A stretch of 64,000 nt of DNA from Gigaspora rosea (GCA_003550325.1 QKWP01000787.1:84189-148188); one strand, 5' to 3'; numbered from the stretch's first letter, positions 12,003 through 24,227 are shown. Numbers and translations are program-made. The notes: a model not told the origin generated them from the sequence alone.

Positions 12003-12527
12003 AGATGCGACCTAGTCGCAGACTGGAAAAAAGACCATGGTATAGAAAGGCCTGATAAGAGAAGAAAAATGTCAGGAAAAAAGAAAACAAAGGGAAATAA
12101 AATCAGACCAAATAAAGAAAATGTGAATCCAAGCACTTTGAAAATTAAAAAAGAAGAATACTCAGTAAAGCGCTTGGAGAAAAGGAAAGATAAGGGAAAA
12201 GGAAAATCAAAGCCTGACGTTAAATTGAAAGAGCTCTTTGAGACAATGTGAAGACATAGATAGGAGAAAATGTGAAACCGGTCTGGTCCTCTTGGACGAA
12301 GCCATTTCATAAAAACAGTAGGCAATCCTGACACGGCATTTGATAGCCTATCGGTGAACTTGGGAAACAAGTCCTTAGCAAGTTAAGGACCCAAAGGGAG
12401 ATGAAAAATCGGAATAGCAGGTCGCACCTGTACAAAAGTATCAAGTGAGTCTTTGTTTGGTTAGGTAACATCTAGATATTAGACACATTGTGTATACAAT
12501 ATTCTTGAACCTTAATAAATAAAGGCA

Positions 12528-12760
12528 GGATCGCCAAAAAAAAAATAAAAATAAAAAAAAATAAAAAATATAAAAAATAAAAGAACAAAGAAAAAAAAAT
12601 AATAAAAAAAATAATAATAGAAAAAAAATAATAGAAAAAATAATAATAAAAATAATAATAATAATAATAAAAAAAACAAACAAAAAAATAATGAAAAAAA
12701 TGAAAAATATCCAATACAAAAGAACAAAGTCCAAACATAAATGACTTAAGTCCTACACAC
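12528..12760. repeat. A-rich simple sequence after the LINE
   Basis: Runs of AAATAA, AATAAT and A tracts start where the LINE ends (caggatcgccaaaaaaaaaa), so this is an expanded poly(A) tail. Antisense frames rich in Phe and Ile are artefacts of it. Confidence 0.8.
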
Positions 12761-12886
12761 TGCCCACTCGCTTTAAAATTATATGCACACCCACTATAAA
12801 AAAACTTAATGCTCACAGTAGCTGCAAAAAAAAAATTATAAAAAACATTATAAAAAAAAAAACCTACTGACCAAATTGCCTTCTAA

Positions 12887-13010
12887 TGAAATAGCGAAAC
12901 AACAAAACAGTGAAATGGCAAAATGACAAAATAGCGAAATGATGAAACGGCGAAATGACAAAATGACAAAATGGTGAAATAACAAAATAGTAAAACAGCA
13001 AAACAACTTG
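12887..13010. repeat. Minisatellite of 8-9 bp units (AAATGRCAA-like)
   Basis: About 14 degenerate units such as aaatagcg, aaatggcaa, aatgacaaa and aaacggcg follow one another. The antisense frame across it repeats Phe-Cys/Ser-His-Phe motifs only because of the repeat. Confidence 0.7.
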
Positions 13011-13421
13011 GAAACAATGAAAAAAAAGTACAGTAGAAGACGAGAAAAAAAGAAAACAAAAAAAAACTTACAAAAAAAAGTGGCTTCAAAACGGCGAAGC
13101 ATGACTTCAAAATGACTCCAAAATGACTCCAGCCTAGAAGAAGAAAAAAACAAAAAAAACAATGATTATCAAAAATGATTATTGTTTATATATAATTGCC
13201 AATCTCAAAAATGATTGGCTGATCATGTAGGGTCGCATAGCGACAGGTCACTATTTTATTTTTGCCTTAATTTTTATTTATTAATAAATATAGACCGGTG
13301 CAAATATGTAGATACACTAATATAGTATTAATAAAAATTTTTTTTAAAAAGTTAAAATATAAGTATTTAAAATTTTAATTTATTGCTTTGGTTTTTAAGT
13401 TTATTTTAATATAATTTTTTA

Positions 13422-13883
13422 TTAAAATTTTATATGAAAAAAAATTTTTATTAGGAAATGATTCCTCGATTTCAAGATTTTTATTATCAATTTCAACCAA
13501 TATAACGTATTCATTATATTTCTTATATTCCTTTGTCCTGGTGAGTGATTTTTGCCAAAGAACTGTGATAGTTTTAGAGCTGTCTTTTCAGTAAGTGCTT
13601 CAAATAATTTGTTTTGAATAGAAAGCAGGTTTTGGTGCGGATTAGTCTTTGCAACTTCTTTGTTTCGCAATGGCCTAAATCCCTTTACTCAGCTGAAGCT
13701 CACAGTAGTCTGGAGTGTAAAACAAATTGTGCCCGTATTTATTACCTTGCAATGACCTTCTTTTTCAAGCTTCTTTTGTAAAACAGGTACAGAAAAAGGA
13801 TTGCCAGAAGTGTTCGCAGATATAACTATGTTATTATAACTTCTGCAATATTTAGATTGGCTTCTTTTTTTGGGTGCAACCAA
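13422..13883 (-). pseudogene. Decayed reading frame of unknown family
   Basis: One minus-strand frame is open over about 150 codons apart from a single TGA at about 13689-13691. The upstream part includes SGNPFSVPVLQKKLEKEGH, and the downstream part LFEALTEKTALKLSQFFGKN and HSPGQRNIRN. Composition is protein-like rather than AT noise. There is no ATG for the second half, so reading must pass through the stop. I do not recognise the family. A transposon-encoded DNA-binding segment is possible, but that is a guess. Confidence 0.4.
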
Positions 13884-13889
13884 GTGTTT

Positions 13890-15057
13890 TACATTCTGTT
13901 AGTTTTTTATTTTCATTAGGGCAGTGTCATTAATCACCTAATTATTTTTTATCAGAGGCTGCCCCCATTTTTTAATATACATATAGTCAGGTTCTAATAT
14001 ATAATTTCAACTTTTTTGACCCCTCTAGAAAATTACTTGATTTTGTCACTCCCCTTATTGTTCTACTCAGCAATTACTCGTGCAACTAAGGCCCTAACAC
14101 TGTGGCAACAAGCTTGCGTAGTAGTATATCTTCTCGTTGCTTCTGGCCTTGTTAACAATCTAAAAAGTATTGGTGAGTACTAATAATCATCCTATGTTTA
14201 TTAAGTTTTGTGCGCATTTATCTCATTTCAAATCATCCATTTTGATAAAAAAAACCCTTAAATAAAGTTTATTAATCATGCTTACCTTTTTTGCAATTTT
14301 TATCTCCATATAGCATAATCGTCCAACTTTCTATCATTAATTATTTTAGATAACGATTTTTATGTATCTATATTTTTGCACTGGCCCATATAATAAAATT
14401 GAATATCTTTTAATTTAGCTTATTGTTGTAATGCAAAACTTTTCAATATTTTATATTTATATGTAATGATAATATAATAAAAAAAATAGTTAAAGCTACT
14501 TTAGTATAAATCTAAGTTATTTAATTAAATATAAATAAAATTTATATAATGCTAGATATGTATATAATTGGTCAAGTAATTGATATCTGTAGCTTAACTT
14601 GTTACAAATTTTAGACATGCTATAATATAAAATCTTTTAGTATAGTTAATATAATTATACTATCTAATCAAATACTTGATAACTTATAAGTACTTTAAAT
14701 TTAAAATTTAGTATACTTTGTACAAATCAATTTAAAAATTTGTACTCTAAATTTAAATTTTTTATACCAACTATTATTTTAAATTTATTCAAACATATTT
14801 CATTCTTTTTAGACTATATAACATAATGACAAAACTAAACTAATATTGGGCTAACAGCAAAGACAAAAGAAACAAAACAATTATTATTTTTACCTCTTTT
14901 AAATAACTACTCCTTATAAACTCATACTTACTCAACCATCCATTATCTATTTCTCAATACATCATATTTATCTGACTCTTAAATGATCATCCTGTTATTA
15001 ATACTTACTCAATAATTATAACAATCATTCTGCATTATGAGCCCAGATCATGGTCTC
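13890..15057. other. AT-rich intergenic DNA
   Basis: I see no gene, RNA or clear repeat here. Composition is strongly AT-rich between about 14330 and 14960. Confidence 0.5.
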
Positions 15058-15065
15058 ATAGCAAA

Positions 15066-16349
15066 TAGGGTTCCGAAGTTTGATCTGGGTTTGATTTGAG
15101 TTTGATCAAACCCCAAATCAAACCAAACTCAAACTATAAATTTTATAAAGTTTGAGATCAAACCCAAATTTAAATAAAATACTAAGTTTGATTTGAGTTT
15201 GATTTGAAGTTTGCAAACTAGTTTGAGTTTGAATACATCAATATATTTTTATATTTTAAAAAAGTTACTTAATTGATAATCCACCTGCCAACTAGAGAGT
15301 GATCATAGACGAAATGTAGCATGCTTTCATTTAAAACTTTTTTTCTTACTAAGTTAATAGTACTTGTCGACTAATTGAAAGTTGTAGAGCTTGTCAAAAT
15401 GCATCTAATGGTAGTTAGATCATCCAAATCAGTCTAGTGAATGGCAAGATATCATCATAAATGATTGGCTGACTATATAAAAATCTGTGACATATGAAAA
15501 TCACTATAGGCGAAATGTGGCATGCTTTTATCTAAACCTTTTTTCTTACTAAGTTAACGATATATGCTCACTAATTGAAAATTGTAAAGCTCATTGAGAT
15601 GCATCTAACAGTAGTTAGATTATCCAAATCAGCCCAGTGGATAGTGAGATATTGTTAAAAAATGATTGGTCGACTATATAAAATCTCTTTGTAAACAATG
15701 TTTATATAAAGATTTTATATAGTTAGCCAATCGTTTTAGATGATACTTCCCATCTACTGGGCTGATTTGGATGATCTAACTACCATTAAATGCGCCTCAA
15801 CGAGCTCTACAACTTTTAATTAGTAGGGCATATATCATTAACTTAGTAAGAAAAAACTTTTAGATGGGAGCACACCACATTTCGCCTATAGTGATTTTTA
15901 TATGTAATCTCTGTCACAGATTTTTATATAGTCAGCCAATCATTTTTTGACGATATCTTGCCACCTACATGGCCGATTTGGATGATCTAACTACTACTAG
16001 ATGCATCTTGACAAGCTCTACAACTTTCAATCAGTAGACATGTATTATTAACTTAGTAAAAAAAAAATTGTAGATAGAAGCATGCTACATTTCACTATAG
16101 AACCACTCTCCAGTTGACAAGTAGATTATCAATTAAAATATAAAAATATATTTATATTATTCAAACTTAAACTAGTTTGCAAACTTCAAACTCAAATTCA
16201 AACCAAACTCCAATTTAACTAAAAAGTTTGCTTTAAATCAAACTCAAATATTTTTTTTAATTATAGTTTGGGTTTGAGTTTGATTTCAAATCAAATTAAA
16301 CCCAAATTTGACCTAAAGTTTGATTTGATCTGGGTTTGTAGGAACCCTA
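15066..16349. mobile_element. hAT-like non-autonomous foldback element, 1284 bp
   Basis: The ends are perfect 9-bp inverted repeats (TAGGGTTCC / GGAACCCTA) flanked by an exact 8-bp direct duplication, ATAGCAAA, at 15058-15065 and 16350-16357. The whole element is a foldback centred near 15700. Outer parts are rich in TTTGATTTGAGTTTG. Each arm contains two tandem copies of a ~201-bp block (gaaatgtrgcatgc at 15311 and 15512), so the element has four copies, two per orientation. The 8-bp duplication and the TAGGG ends fit the hAT superfamily. It has no transposase. Confidence 0.85.
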
Positions 16350-16389
16350 ATAGCAAATGGTTGCCCTATAACTTTGTTCATAGTATCTA

Positions 16390-16875
16390 GTAATTCAAAC
16401 CAGTTGGGCTATAATTGGTTAACTGACCTGAACTGAATAAATTTTGGATAACCAGTTGAGCAATTACTTAATTGGTTGACCTGTACAACTGGTAAAAAAT
16501 CAATAATTGGTTAACCAGAGTTGATCTGTACAACTGAGAATTAATAATTGGTTGACAAAATATAAGGAATAAGCAAAGGTTCTGAAAAGTTCTAAAAAGA
16601 AAATGAATAAATAAAGAAAAATTTGAATAAAAGTCTAATAATTTTCAAAAGTAAAACATGAAATAATCTTAATCAGTTACAATTAGTTGACATCAAATAT
16701 TTTAGTTTAGTTAACCAATTAATAAATTTTTTCAGCTCAAATCACTACTTGATTTAGCCAGCTAACTCAAATAATTCTGTTGATCTAGGCTAACCAAAAT
16801 AATCTTAGTTAACCAATTATGCTTGGTTATGTTATTGGTTAACTGATTAATGATTTTGTTATCTAGTTCAAGTCA
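16390..16875. repeat. Inverted-repeat block rich in GGTTAACC/TTGGTTAACT
   Basis: Left-hand motifs ataattggttaactgacc and ggataaccagttgagcaatt recur in reverse complement on the right (gttagttaaccaatta, attggttaactgatta). The pairing is imperfect. It is probably an old miniature element. Ends and target duplication are not defined. Confidence 0.4.
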
Positions 16876-17195
16876 CTAATGGCATTAATATAAATATTAG
16901 ATGAGCAGAAGCAGGTTGCGATTATGTTTTGTTTTTATAACAGAATTGATTATACTTGATGTAATTGTTGGGATTATTTTTCTTTACATGTACTCACTCA
17001 GGTTCAATGGTTGCAATTTGTAAAAGTTGATTTTATATCATACTCACACACTTTATTTAGCATCTTAAAATGATCTTCATATGTCTTTTTTTATCTGCTT
17101 CATTCAGCTTGTAATCCTGGGCATTGTGAGGTACTCATGTTCTGCTTAGCTACCTTTTTGATCTGTTGAATTTTATATGTTATATATGTCAACTT

Positions 17196-17872
17196 AGAGG
17201 TTGTACCTGAAATAAATTTCAAATTCCGGATAACCCGCCCGTTTACCAGATTATTACCAGGTCACAAACCGGATTGTTTTAAAAAATCTGGGTTACCTGG
17301 GTGACCCGGTTGACCCAGTTTGTTTGATTGGCTAATGCAAAATTGAGGTAGCTCTTAAGGGTATGTAATTTTTTTAGAGGTTGTACCTGTTAAAAAATTT
17401 AAGCTCCGGGTTACTCACCCGTTTACAACATTATAAACTGGGTCATCTTAATAATCCGGGAAACTGAGTTTTTTTGATTGGTTAACGCAAAATCATAAAT
17501 TCTCATATGCATTTTTTTTTAAAAAACTACGTATAATAATAATGGTAACTGATAAATTTATTTAATTTTTATGTATAAAATTTAATATATAAGTTTTCCG
17601 GCCTAAAAATCATTCAGCAAATTTTACAGGTGCCCCGAGAATCATGATAATAGCTGTAACATAATCAGTTTATTCTCCAATGGCTAGAGGCCATCAGAAA
17701 ATAAACTGGGTTTAAATAATAAAATTTAAAATGACCGCACTCCCAACGGACATACGTACTGTACATACGTTTTATGGATAATTAATCTGGGTCACCTGGT
17801 TAATGATAGCTATGACCCGGTTAACAGGTGTTAACCGGGTTACCCGGTAACACTTATACAGGTACAAGCTCT
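17196..17872. mobile_element. Terminal-inverted-repeat element with 10-bp target duplication
   Basis: The left end AGAGGTTGTACCTG and right end CAGGTACAAGCTCT are inverted repeats (one mismatch), flanked by the exact direct repeat ATGTCAACTT at 17186-17195 and 17873-17882. A second copy of the left end occurs at 17376, so the first ~180 bases are duplicated. Internal motifs alternate gggttacc and ggtaaccc. A 9-10 bp duplication suggests a Mutator-like origin; hAT is less likely. No coding capacity. Confidence 0.75.
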
Positions 17873-18280
17873 ATGTCAACTTGATTGCTGCAGTATATCA
17901 CTAATATGATTATCAATCTGAACTTACAAGGTTGTCCTACTTCTTTTATGAGTTTCACTTAGCATTTTGAGCAATAAGTGATATAGGAGAACAACTATTA
18001 ATAATATTGGATTTTCAAATATCAATATGATAGTTGTTACTAAACAAATATTTTATGTAATATGTTTATTAATATAAACTAATAAATTATATTACAATAC
18101 TTTACAGAAAGTATCACTTTTTTTTTAATGAGTTTAAAATAGTTTAAGATAAAATTAAAAGTTATTAATATTATTTTTTTTATAAATAAAAGATTATTGT
18201 AAGATTTAATATCTAAAAATAATAATATTATTATAGTTTAATAATTATAAATTATTATAAAATTATCATATGATTATTGT

Positions 18281-18480
18281 TTAAGATAATTTTAAGATGT
18301 TTTTAAGATTTTATTAAGATTTTTTTAAGATGATTATAAGATTATTTTAAGATTATTTTAAGATTATTATAAGATTATTTTAAGATTATTTTAAGATTAT
18401 TATAAGATAAAATTATTATAAGATTATTTTAAGATTATTATAAGATTATTATAAGTATTATAAGATTATTATAAGATATA
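18281..18480. repeat. Minisatellite of ~11-bp units (AAGATTATTTT)
   Basis: About 15 consecutive variants of aagattatttt or aagattattat occur here. No other content. Confidence 0.8.
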
Positions 18481-18899
18481 ATTTTAATAATTTATTATAA
18501 TCTTTAAGATTATAATAACTTAATGAATAAAAATTTGATAGTTTCTGTAAAGAACAGTTTACTAGCCATTTTTAAATGGGTTTAATACTTTGGCTACAAG
18601 CTTTATTTTATCCTATTCATTCTCACTAAGAACATATAACTGCAAATCTAATTCAGCCAAAGCAATATTATCTAATACTATTTACAACTCTATAGCCCAA
18701 TTACACATTTTAAAAGTAGAATTCCACCTTGTCCTTATATCAAAAATTGGTTTTAGTTGGCTTATATTGTGAATTTGACATTTTTTTGCAACTTTTAACA
18801 ATGTATTGGTGTTTTTCTAACACTTTTAATCAATAATTGCAGCTAAAAAAAATGTATATATATAAATATAAAATAAATAAAAATAATAAGACCTATGAA

Positions 18900-19227
18900 C
18901 TAGTCCTAAGGATAGTAATTAGTATCCAGTATGAACTCCAGGCTTAGAAGCTGGTGGCTGTACTGGTGATACAAGATGGGTTGGCAGGCAGAATAGGGAC
19001 CAAAGGGTTTAAATAGGCAATTCCCATGATTGGGTTGCAGGTATGGTAGCTAGTGTGGAACCTTAGGGAGGACCACTTAAATTAGACACCAAAAGTGTAC
19101 GTGTGGCTAGATGTATTCTCGTCTTTGTAACAAATATTTGTATTCCCTTAAGTAGGATACTAACGGCCCTAATATCTTGAATAAAAATTCTCAGTCCTGA
19201 AGATGGACACTTTGAAATCAAAAAAAT
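18900..19227 (+). mobile_element. 5'-truncated retroposon copy with 18-bp target duplication
   Basis: The sequence matches the 3' part of the element at 6288-7300, from tagtcctaagg through aaataggcaattccc and agtgtggaacctt to an A-rich end. It is flanked by the exact 18-bp repeat AATAATAAGACCTATGAA at 18882-18899 and 19228-19245. The 5' truncation, A-rich tail and long variable duplication are hallmarks of LINE-driven target-primed insertion. No coding content. Confidence 0.85.
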
Positions 19228-19639
19228 AATAATAAGACCTATGAATTGGCCCAATTTTATTAATAAAAAAAAATACTAACCTTTCTAGTTCTGATCCTAT
19301 AATATTTAATATGCTTTGCACTTCAAGGTTAAAAATATGTTCAAAGCATTATACTGATCGTTGCATACTATCAAACTCGATACTAATTTGTAACAAAGAA
19401 TATATAAAGTCTTGCAAAACCTATTATTAGATGATGGATTGTCATGAGTAATTGCAACTAACTACCCATTTCTTGAAGACACATTTTCATTGCATTTGAA
19501 ATTGCAATACCCATATATATAGAAATTTCTATTAGTATTCAGTTTAGAAAAAAAATTTGTATTCCAGACTTCCTCTATACCAAACAAAATTTCTCAGAAT
19601 AGCCTGTTTAGATTAGAGAAAGACAACTGCATAGTTTTT

Positions 19640-20345
19640 AATTTTTACTTGTTTTTTTTTAGATACTAGTTATTTTAATATTTTAGATTTTTTAGAGTTG
19701 TCTTGGTATGTTTTCTTATAAACTCCTTTATATTTTTAGTAAATCTTATTATTAATTTTTCAGTAAACTTTTTTAGTCTTTGTCAATCTTAATAACATGC
19801 AAATTTTTTGGCATTTTTTAATATAATTAGTCAACTTTTCTTTGAACTTTTAGCATTTTTTTAGTAAAATTAGTAAACTTTTCTTTGGACTTTTATATTT
19901 GTGTAAACTTGTAGTAAATTTTCTTTAGACTTTTCTCTAAATAATTTGGTATTTGTTAGTAAATTTTTTATAAGCTTTTTTTTTGTTTTTTAATATTTAT
20001 TAGTAAAACTTTTGTGAGCTTTTTTTTTAACTTTTGGTATTTTTTAGTAGACTTTTTTTAGACTTTTAGTATTTTGTAATACCTTTTTTTGAACTTTTCT
20101 CTAAAATTTTAGCATTTAGTAAATATATTCATTATAAACTTTTTTTGTCTTACAATTTTGGTAATGAACTTCTTGTGAGCTTTTTTTTAATTTTCAACAT
20201 TTTTGTAAACTTTTTATGGATTTGTCTTTCACATTATTTAGTAGATTTTTTTCTGAATTTTTAGTATTTATGAACTTCTTATAAACATGTTTTTAGATTT
20301 TCAGGTTTTTATAATAAACTTTTTGTGAACTTTGAAAAACTAAGT
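19640..20345. repeat. Degenerate T-rich tandem repeat
   Basis: Variants of TTAGTAAACTTTTTTTAGACTTTT recur about every 40-60 bases, heavily diverged. I see no gene. Confidence 0.5.
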
Positions 20346-21615
20346 TGTTAGTAAAATAAGCGGAACTGATACAATATAGGAGTATCAAAAACCTGAAAAG
20401 TTTTTCTTTTTGTGCTAAGGTTCCAAAGAATAATATCACTAAGAGTTTCGTTAGGAACAAGTTGTTTTAAACATTGAAGATTAATTATGTTTCTAAATAG
20501 TTAGTAAGATCATTATCGCATAATTATATATAAGATTAAAATATTGAGGTGATGCATCGATCTTTCTTAGAATACAATATTATCATTTGAATGAATATAA
20601 TAGTAGTTATCTGCTTAAACTTTACCAGAGGCTACTCAAAGCTATAGGCATCTCATCTTAATCATTAAGAATTGTAGAGCATAATAGCTGAAGTTTTTGT
20701 TTATATTAGAAAGTAATTCGGATCTTAACATAGCAAATACCTCATTAATAAAATCTTAAATTTTTTTCATTGAACTCTATTATCATCAAATTTTCATGTC
20801 ATTAAATAATAAAAATGTAACGACAAATCAGCCCTATAAAAAAGTAGGCAGATGTCAAGCTATGTATTCCTATTATTGCGATTTAACTTGGACAAACATA
20901 GAACTTTGATGGTATGGGCGTTTAATAGATGATTAATATTATGGTGTCCTTCCTCAACCTTTCATTGTGCTTTCTCAATATATCAGAGAGCTTCCAAATC
21001 TTTAATCATGCTACTTGATCTTCATTGCAGTATTTCAGCAACATGATATTATGTATAGCAGAATTACGATAAAGCTGCAATATCAAATTACAATATATGC
21101 CAATTAATTTGTAATACAAGAAATCGCAGACGAACACCATCGAACATGGCTTTAAACCATCCCATTCGTTTCACTTTGTGAAATTTCGTTCCTGGTATAA
21201 ACGGCCCTTCCATAAATTGCATACATATGTAACATAGATTAAACTTTAGCATAAATATGCATTTAAGTTTGCTCAAACATATAGGCCCTTTACTATGCTT
21301 CGGACAATGAACTAAACGAGTGCAGAGATCTGTTACTTGGGTTGGAAGTATGATGTTTGTGTCCAGAAGAACTTGTGCAAGGATTTCAAGTATTATCAAA
21401 AAAAAAAAAGCCGTAGATATGAACGATCCAGAAGGGTTATTCTGGACGAGCTTCTCCGATAACTGGGGTTACATTAGCTGAGACTGGTAATCCCAACTGA
21501 ATTTTTAAAACTGCATTTGTTATTATTACTGAATGGAGTCAAAAGAGATTTCGATAAATACGAATATTAGAAGCGAAAGGATGACAATCCTTATTATCAT
21601 AGTCAAGATTCTAAT
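20346..21615. other. Intergenic DNA, no supported gene
   Basis: One minus-strand frame at 21088-21399 (103 codons) contains CPKHSKGP and CYIC, but has no family I recognise and no supporting context. I do not call it a gene. Confidence 0.45.
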
Positions 21616-21619
21616 TAAG

Positions 21620-22870
21620 GAAAATGTATATATTGTCAAGAATATAATACGTCTAAAACATGGTGTCAAACATGTGATTCAGACGTAGAAGTTCAAAGTG
21701 GACAGGCAAAAACAAATATATAGACGATTGCGTAAAAGAATTTCAACCCAAAACTATTTATTATGAAATGATCGAATGGATCCCTTTTGATAGGCTAAAT
21801 AGCTTTTAAAAATTGGTAAAGGAGAATTCGGCCCTGTGTTTAAATCAGTTTGGTTAGATGATAGACGAAAGGTTAGTTTAAATGAATATGTAAAAGAGAA
21901 TGAGCCATATGTTACTGTTGCACTTAAGATCTTACATGTTTCCAAAAAGGATTCATACGATTTTTTTAAATATAGATGTCATTTATTTAGTGCATCCTAA
22001 AATCAAATCCAAAGCTTGAATTTTAATCAAATATTGATTGAATAAAATATTTGAACTTCACATAGCAATTTCATTAAATTTGATTATGTAGTTGTTGAAA
22101 TACCTTCAACAAATTTTAGATTTTGAAGTTCAAATATTAGATTAAGTCAAATATTTGATTGAAATTCAAGCTTTAAATTTGGTTTTAAGGTGCATTACCA
22201 TTTATTGCATAATTTGATAAATAATTTATTTTTTATACTTTTAGTTTAATAATCATATGAAATGCATTCTAAGTTCAAAATATATAAAATGACTCAAAAC
22301 ATGGAGACTGATGAATACATGATGGTACTTCAATATGCAAATAATGGAATTTTATAGGACTTAAGATTAAATTTTCGAAATCTCACTTGAAAAATCAAAT
22401 TAAATCTACTACTAGATGTTTGAAAAGATTTAGTAATTATTCATACTGCTGGGTATATTCATGCAGACTTTCATAGTCGTAATCTATTGCAAAATTGCAG
22501 TAGTGAGAGTATAAGGTCTTATGTATCAGATCTAGGATTATCTAAAAGGTATAATGGTAATTCGAAAAGTAGAATTTACTGTGTCAGAATTACGTTGCCC
22601 AACCCAGAAGTTTTAAATAGCCAAAAGTTCACACAAGCTGCCGATTTTTGCACTTTTGGGGTCATAATGGATGTCAACTTGACAAAAACCTTTCGATGGA
22701 TGTCCATTTGGCATTGATCTTGAGTTGAAGATGTGTAACGGGTTACCTCCCTAGTGCTGCATCGAAATCGTTAAGCATTGTGTGGATATTAATCCAAAAA
22801 AATGCCCTACAGCCTATGAAGTTTTTGAAGCATTAGACGAATTGTGTAAAAGGTTTGGGAAGTTTAGATG
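21620..22870 (+). pseudogene. Protein kinase pseudogene (glomeromycete expanded family)
   Basis: Family order is readable through several frame breaks: a Cys-rich N-terminus (GKCIYCQEYN...WCQTCD, 21627-21680); the linker EMIEWIPFDRL; the glycine loop GKGEFGPVF (about 21810-21845); VALKILH with the ATP-binding Lys (about 21915); MMVLQYANNG; the catalytic loop HADFHSRN (about 22463-22487); DLG in place of DFG (VSDLGLSK, about 22517-22545); and PEVLNSQKFTQAAD. Stops include TAA where QKIG is expected (CAA to TAA). A 211-bp miniature element splits the N-lobe at 21988-22198. It cannot encode an active kinase. Confidence 0.8.
21988..22198. mobile_element. Miniature inverted-repeat element inside the kinase pseudogene
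   Basis: The arm tgcatcctaaaatcaaatcc...caatattt is mirrored by one ending ggttttaaggtgca; the arms are about 45-60 bp. The direct repeat CATTTATT at 21980-21987 and 22199-22206 looks like an 8-bp target duplication (hAT-like). The kinase reading frame is lost on both sides. Confidence 0.7.
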
Positions 22871-22914
22871 ATGTAATAATCGTAACAATTATATAGGTAT
22901 GTATAAATAATGTA

Positions 22915-23400
22915 ATGCGGCAGAAATTATATAGGATTGATGAAAGTATAAATAATCCGTATGAAAATATAGATGATAATAATATAAAAAGCGTGGAATA
23001 CTTAGATAATGAAGCACTTGTCAAAATCAACAAAATTATAGTCGAATTACACCATTCATCCGCCATTCGACATAGTTTTCAACATACTATTTCCCAAGCA
23101 TGTCAATGTTATCGAAAGTTTGGTCGAATATTTGTTGATTATTGGTCGAATTGCGCATTGAATAACGATAAATGTAAAGCAAATTCTGAAAATGAAGTCA
23201 AAAAACAATTATTAACAATTATTAAGGGTTATGAAAGTAAAATCAAAAAACAATTCTTGGAGGATGATATTATGAAACCAAATCCTGAAATGCCGAAACA
23301 TCCGATCACATGTATACTAGCAAATTCATCAGCACGCGCAAGATCACAGAAAAGTTTCGAAAATGGTTGCCAGCAATCCGGTGGATCTCGAGACTTCTGA
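22915..23400 (+). CDS. Hypothetical protein downstream of kinase pseudogene (possible tail exon)
   Basis: An open frame of 161 codons, hydrophilic and protein-like (SVEYLDNEALVKINKIIVEL, YRKFGRIFVDYWSNCALNND, PNPEMPKHPITC). It follows the kinase pseudogene in the same orientation after about 45 bases, so it may be the remnant of that gene's C-terminal tail rather than an independent gene. No domain is recognised. The frame ends at TGA 23398-23400. Confidence 0.4.
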   Translation: MRQKLYRIDESINNPYENIDDNNIKSVEYLDNEALVKINKIIVELHHSSAIRHSFQHTISQACQCYRKFGRIFVDYWSNCALNNDKCKANSENEVKKQLLTIIKGYESKIKKQFLEDDIMKPNPEMPKHPITCILANSSARARSQKSFENGCQQSGGSRDF

Positions 23401-24227
23401 CGATGCGTAATTTTATTACTATATTATTTAATGTCTTTTTAAAGTAGGACTATTATTATAATTGGTGAGATGACTTTTCTGGATTCTGTTGACATTTCAT
23501 TATATTAATTGACAATTTGAAAGATTATTCTTGTATTAATTGAAATCACAAGAAAGTTGGAAACTTATATTGAATTATAATGAACAATACAAAAATGACT
23601 AAATAGATATATTTATGAAAAATCTATAATACTTAGGAAAAATTCGCTGTACATATAAAATAAAACCAGTATAAACTAGGGTTATGTTATCAAAGTTATA
23701 ACTGCATTGAATTTAATGTAAGTTCAGATTTCATGTAATTTTCGTCGCGCTAAATTTAAAGTACCAGCTTTACTAAAGTTTGACCGGTATTATTGTATCG
23801 TTTGATCTGAATATATGGTCCGTATACGTAATAATCCCCAAATCACCAAAAAAAAATTTGATCTCAAAAACTACATATAATTTGTTCAAAATTACGAATT
23901 ACATGAAACTAATTTACCGAAACTTAATTATGCAAAATTAAGGTAATTTCACAACCCTATATGAACTCACTATGCTTCCTAATCTTAATTTAGCTGACTT
24001 AGCTGACTTAGCTGACTTAAATCATAGACAAATCAACAAAATACCACATTTGCGTTAACTACTGCGCCAAAATATACCGAATTTAAAACTTTAAAATTAT
24101 GATCTCTGAATCTATTGGCGCGCAAAATCTTAAATGCAAAATTATACGGTTAAATATGTTCAAACCAAATTGAATTAAAGAGGATTGATTTCATATTACA
24201 TACTTCATAAATTTTATTTGATATCAA
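23401..24227. other. AT-rich intergenic DNA
   Basis: No gene seen. A short tandem repeat (TAGCTGACT, three units) lies at 23991-24018. Confidence 0.5.

Larger units (their letters stand above)
7748..12539 (+). pseudogene. Degenerate non-LTR retrotransposon (LINE)
   Basis: A decayed LINE, 5' truncated or interrupted. In order it has: the end of an endonuclease/exonuclease/phosphatase domain (TKIDYIWVSKS, then an in-frame stop at about 7802 and ITASDNKIILGK); a connecting region at 7895-8630; reverse transcriptase at about 8710-9900; RNase H at about 10860-11330; and a C-terminal zinc knuckle at about 11649-11700. Many frameshifts and stops break it. The 3' end carries AATAAATAAA at about 12513-12522 and an A-rich tail. 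The domain order APE-RT-RNase H matches LINEs of the Tad/I type. It cannot encode a working protein, though its RNA could be moved by other LINEs. Confidence 0.85.

Noticed and set aside
12887-13010. CRISPR-like array
   Set aside because: Units of 8-9 bp without spacers, eukaryotic context.
12441-13162. Phe/Ile-rich minus-strand frames
   Set aside because: Poly(A) tail and AAATGRCAA repeats read in antisense.
21088-21399. 103-codon minus-strand frame with Cys pairs
   Set aside because: No recognised family, no neighbouring support, and single Cys pairs are not a domain.
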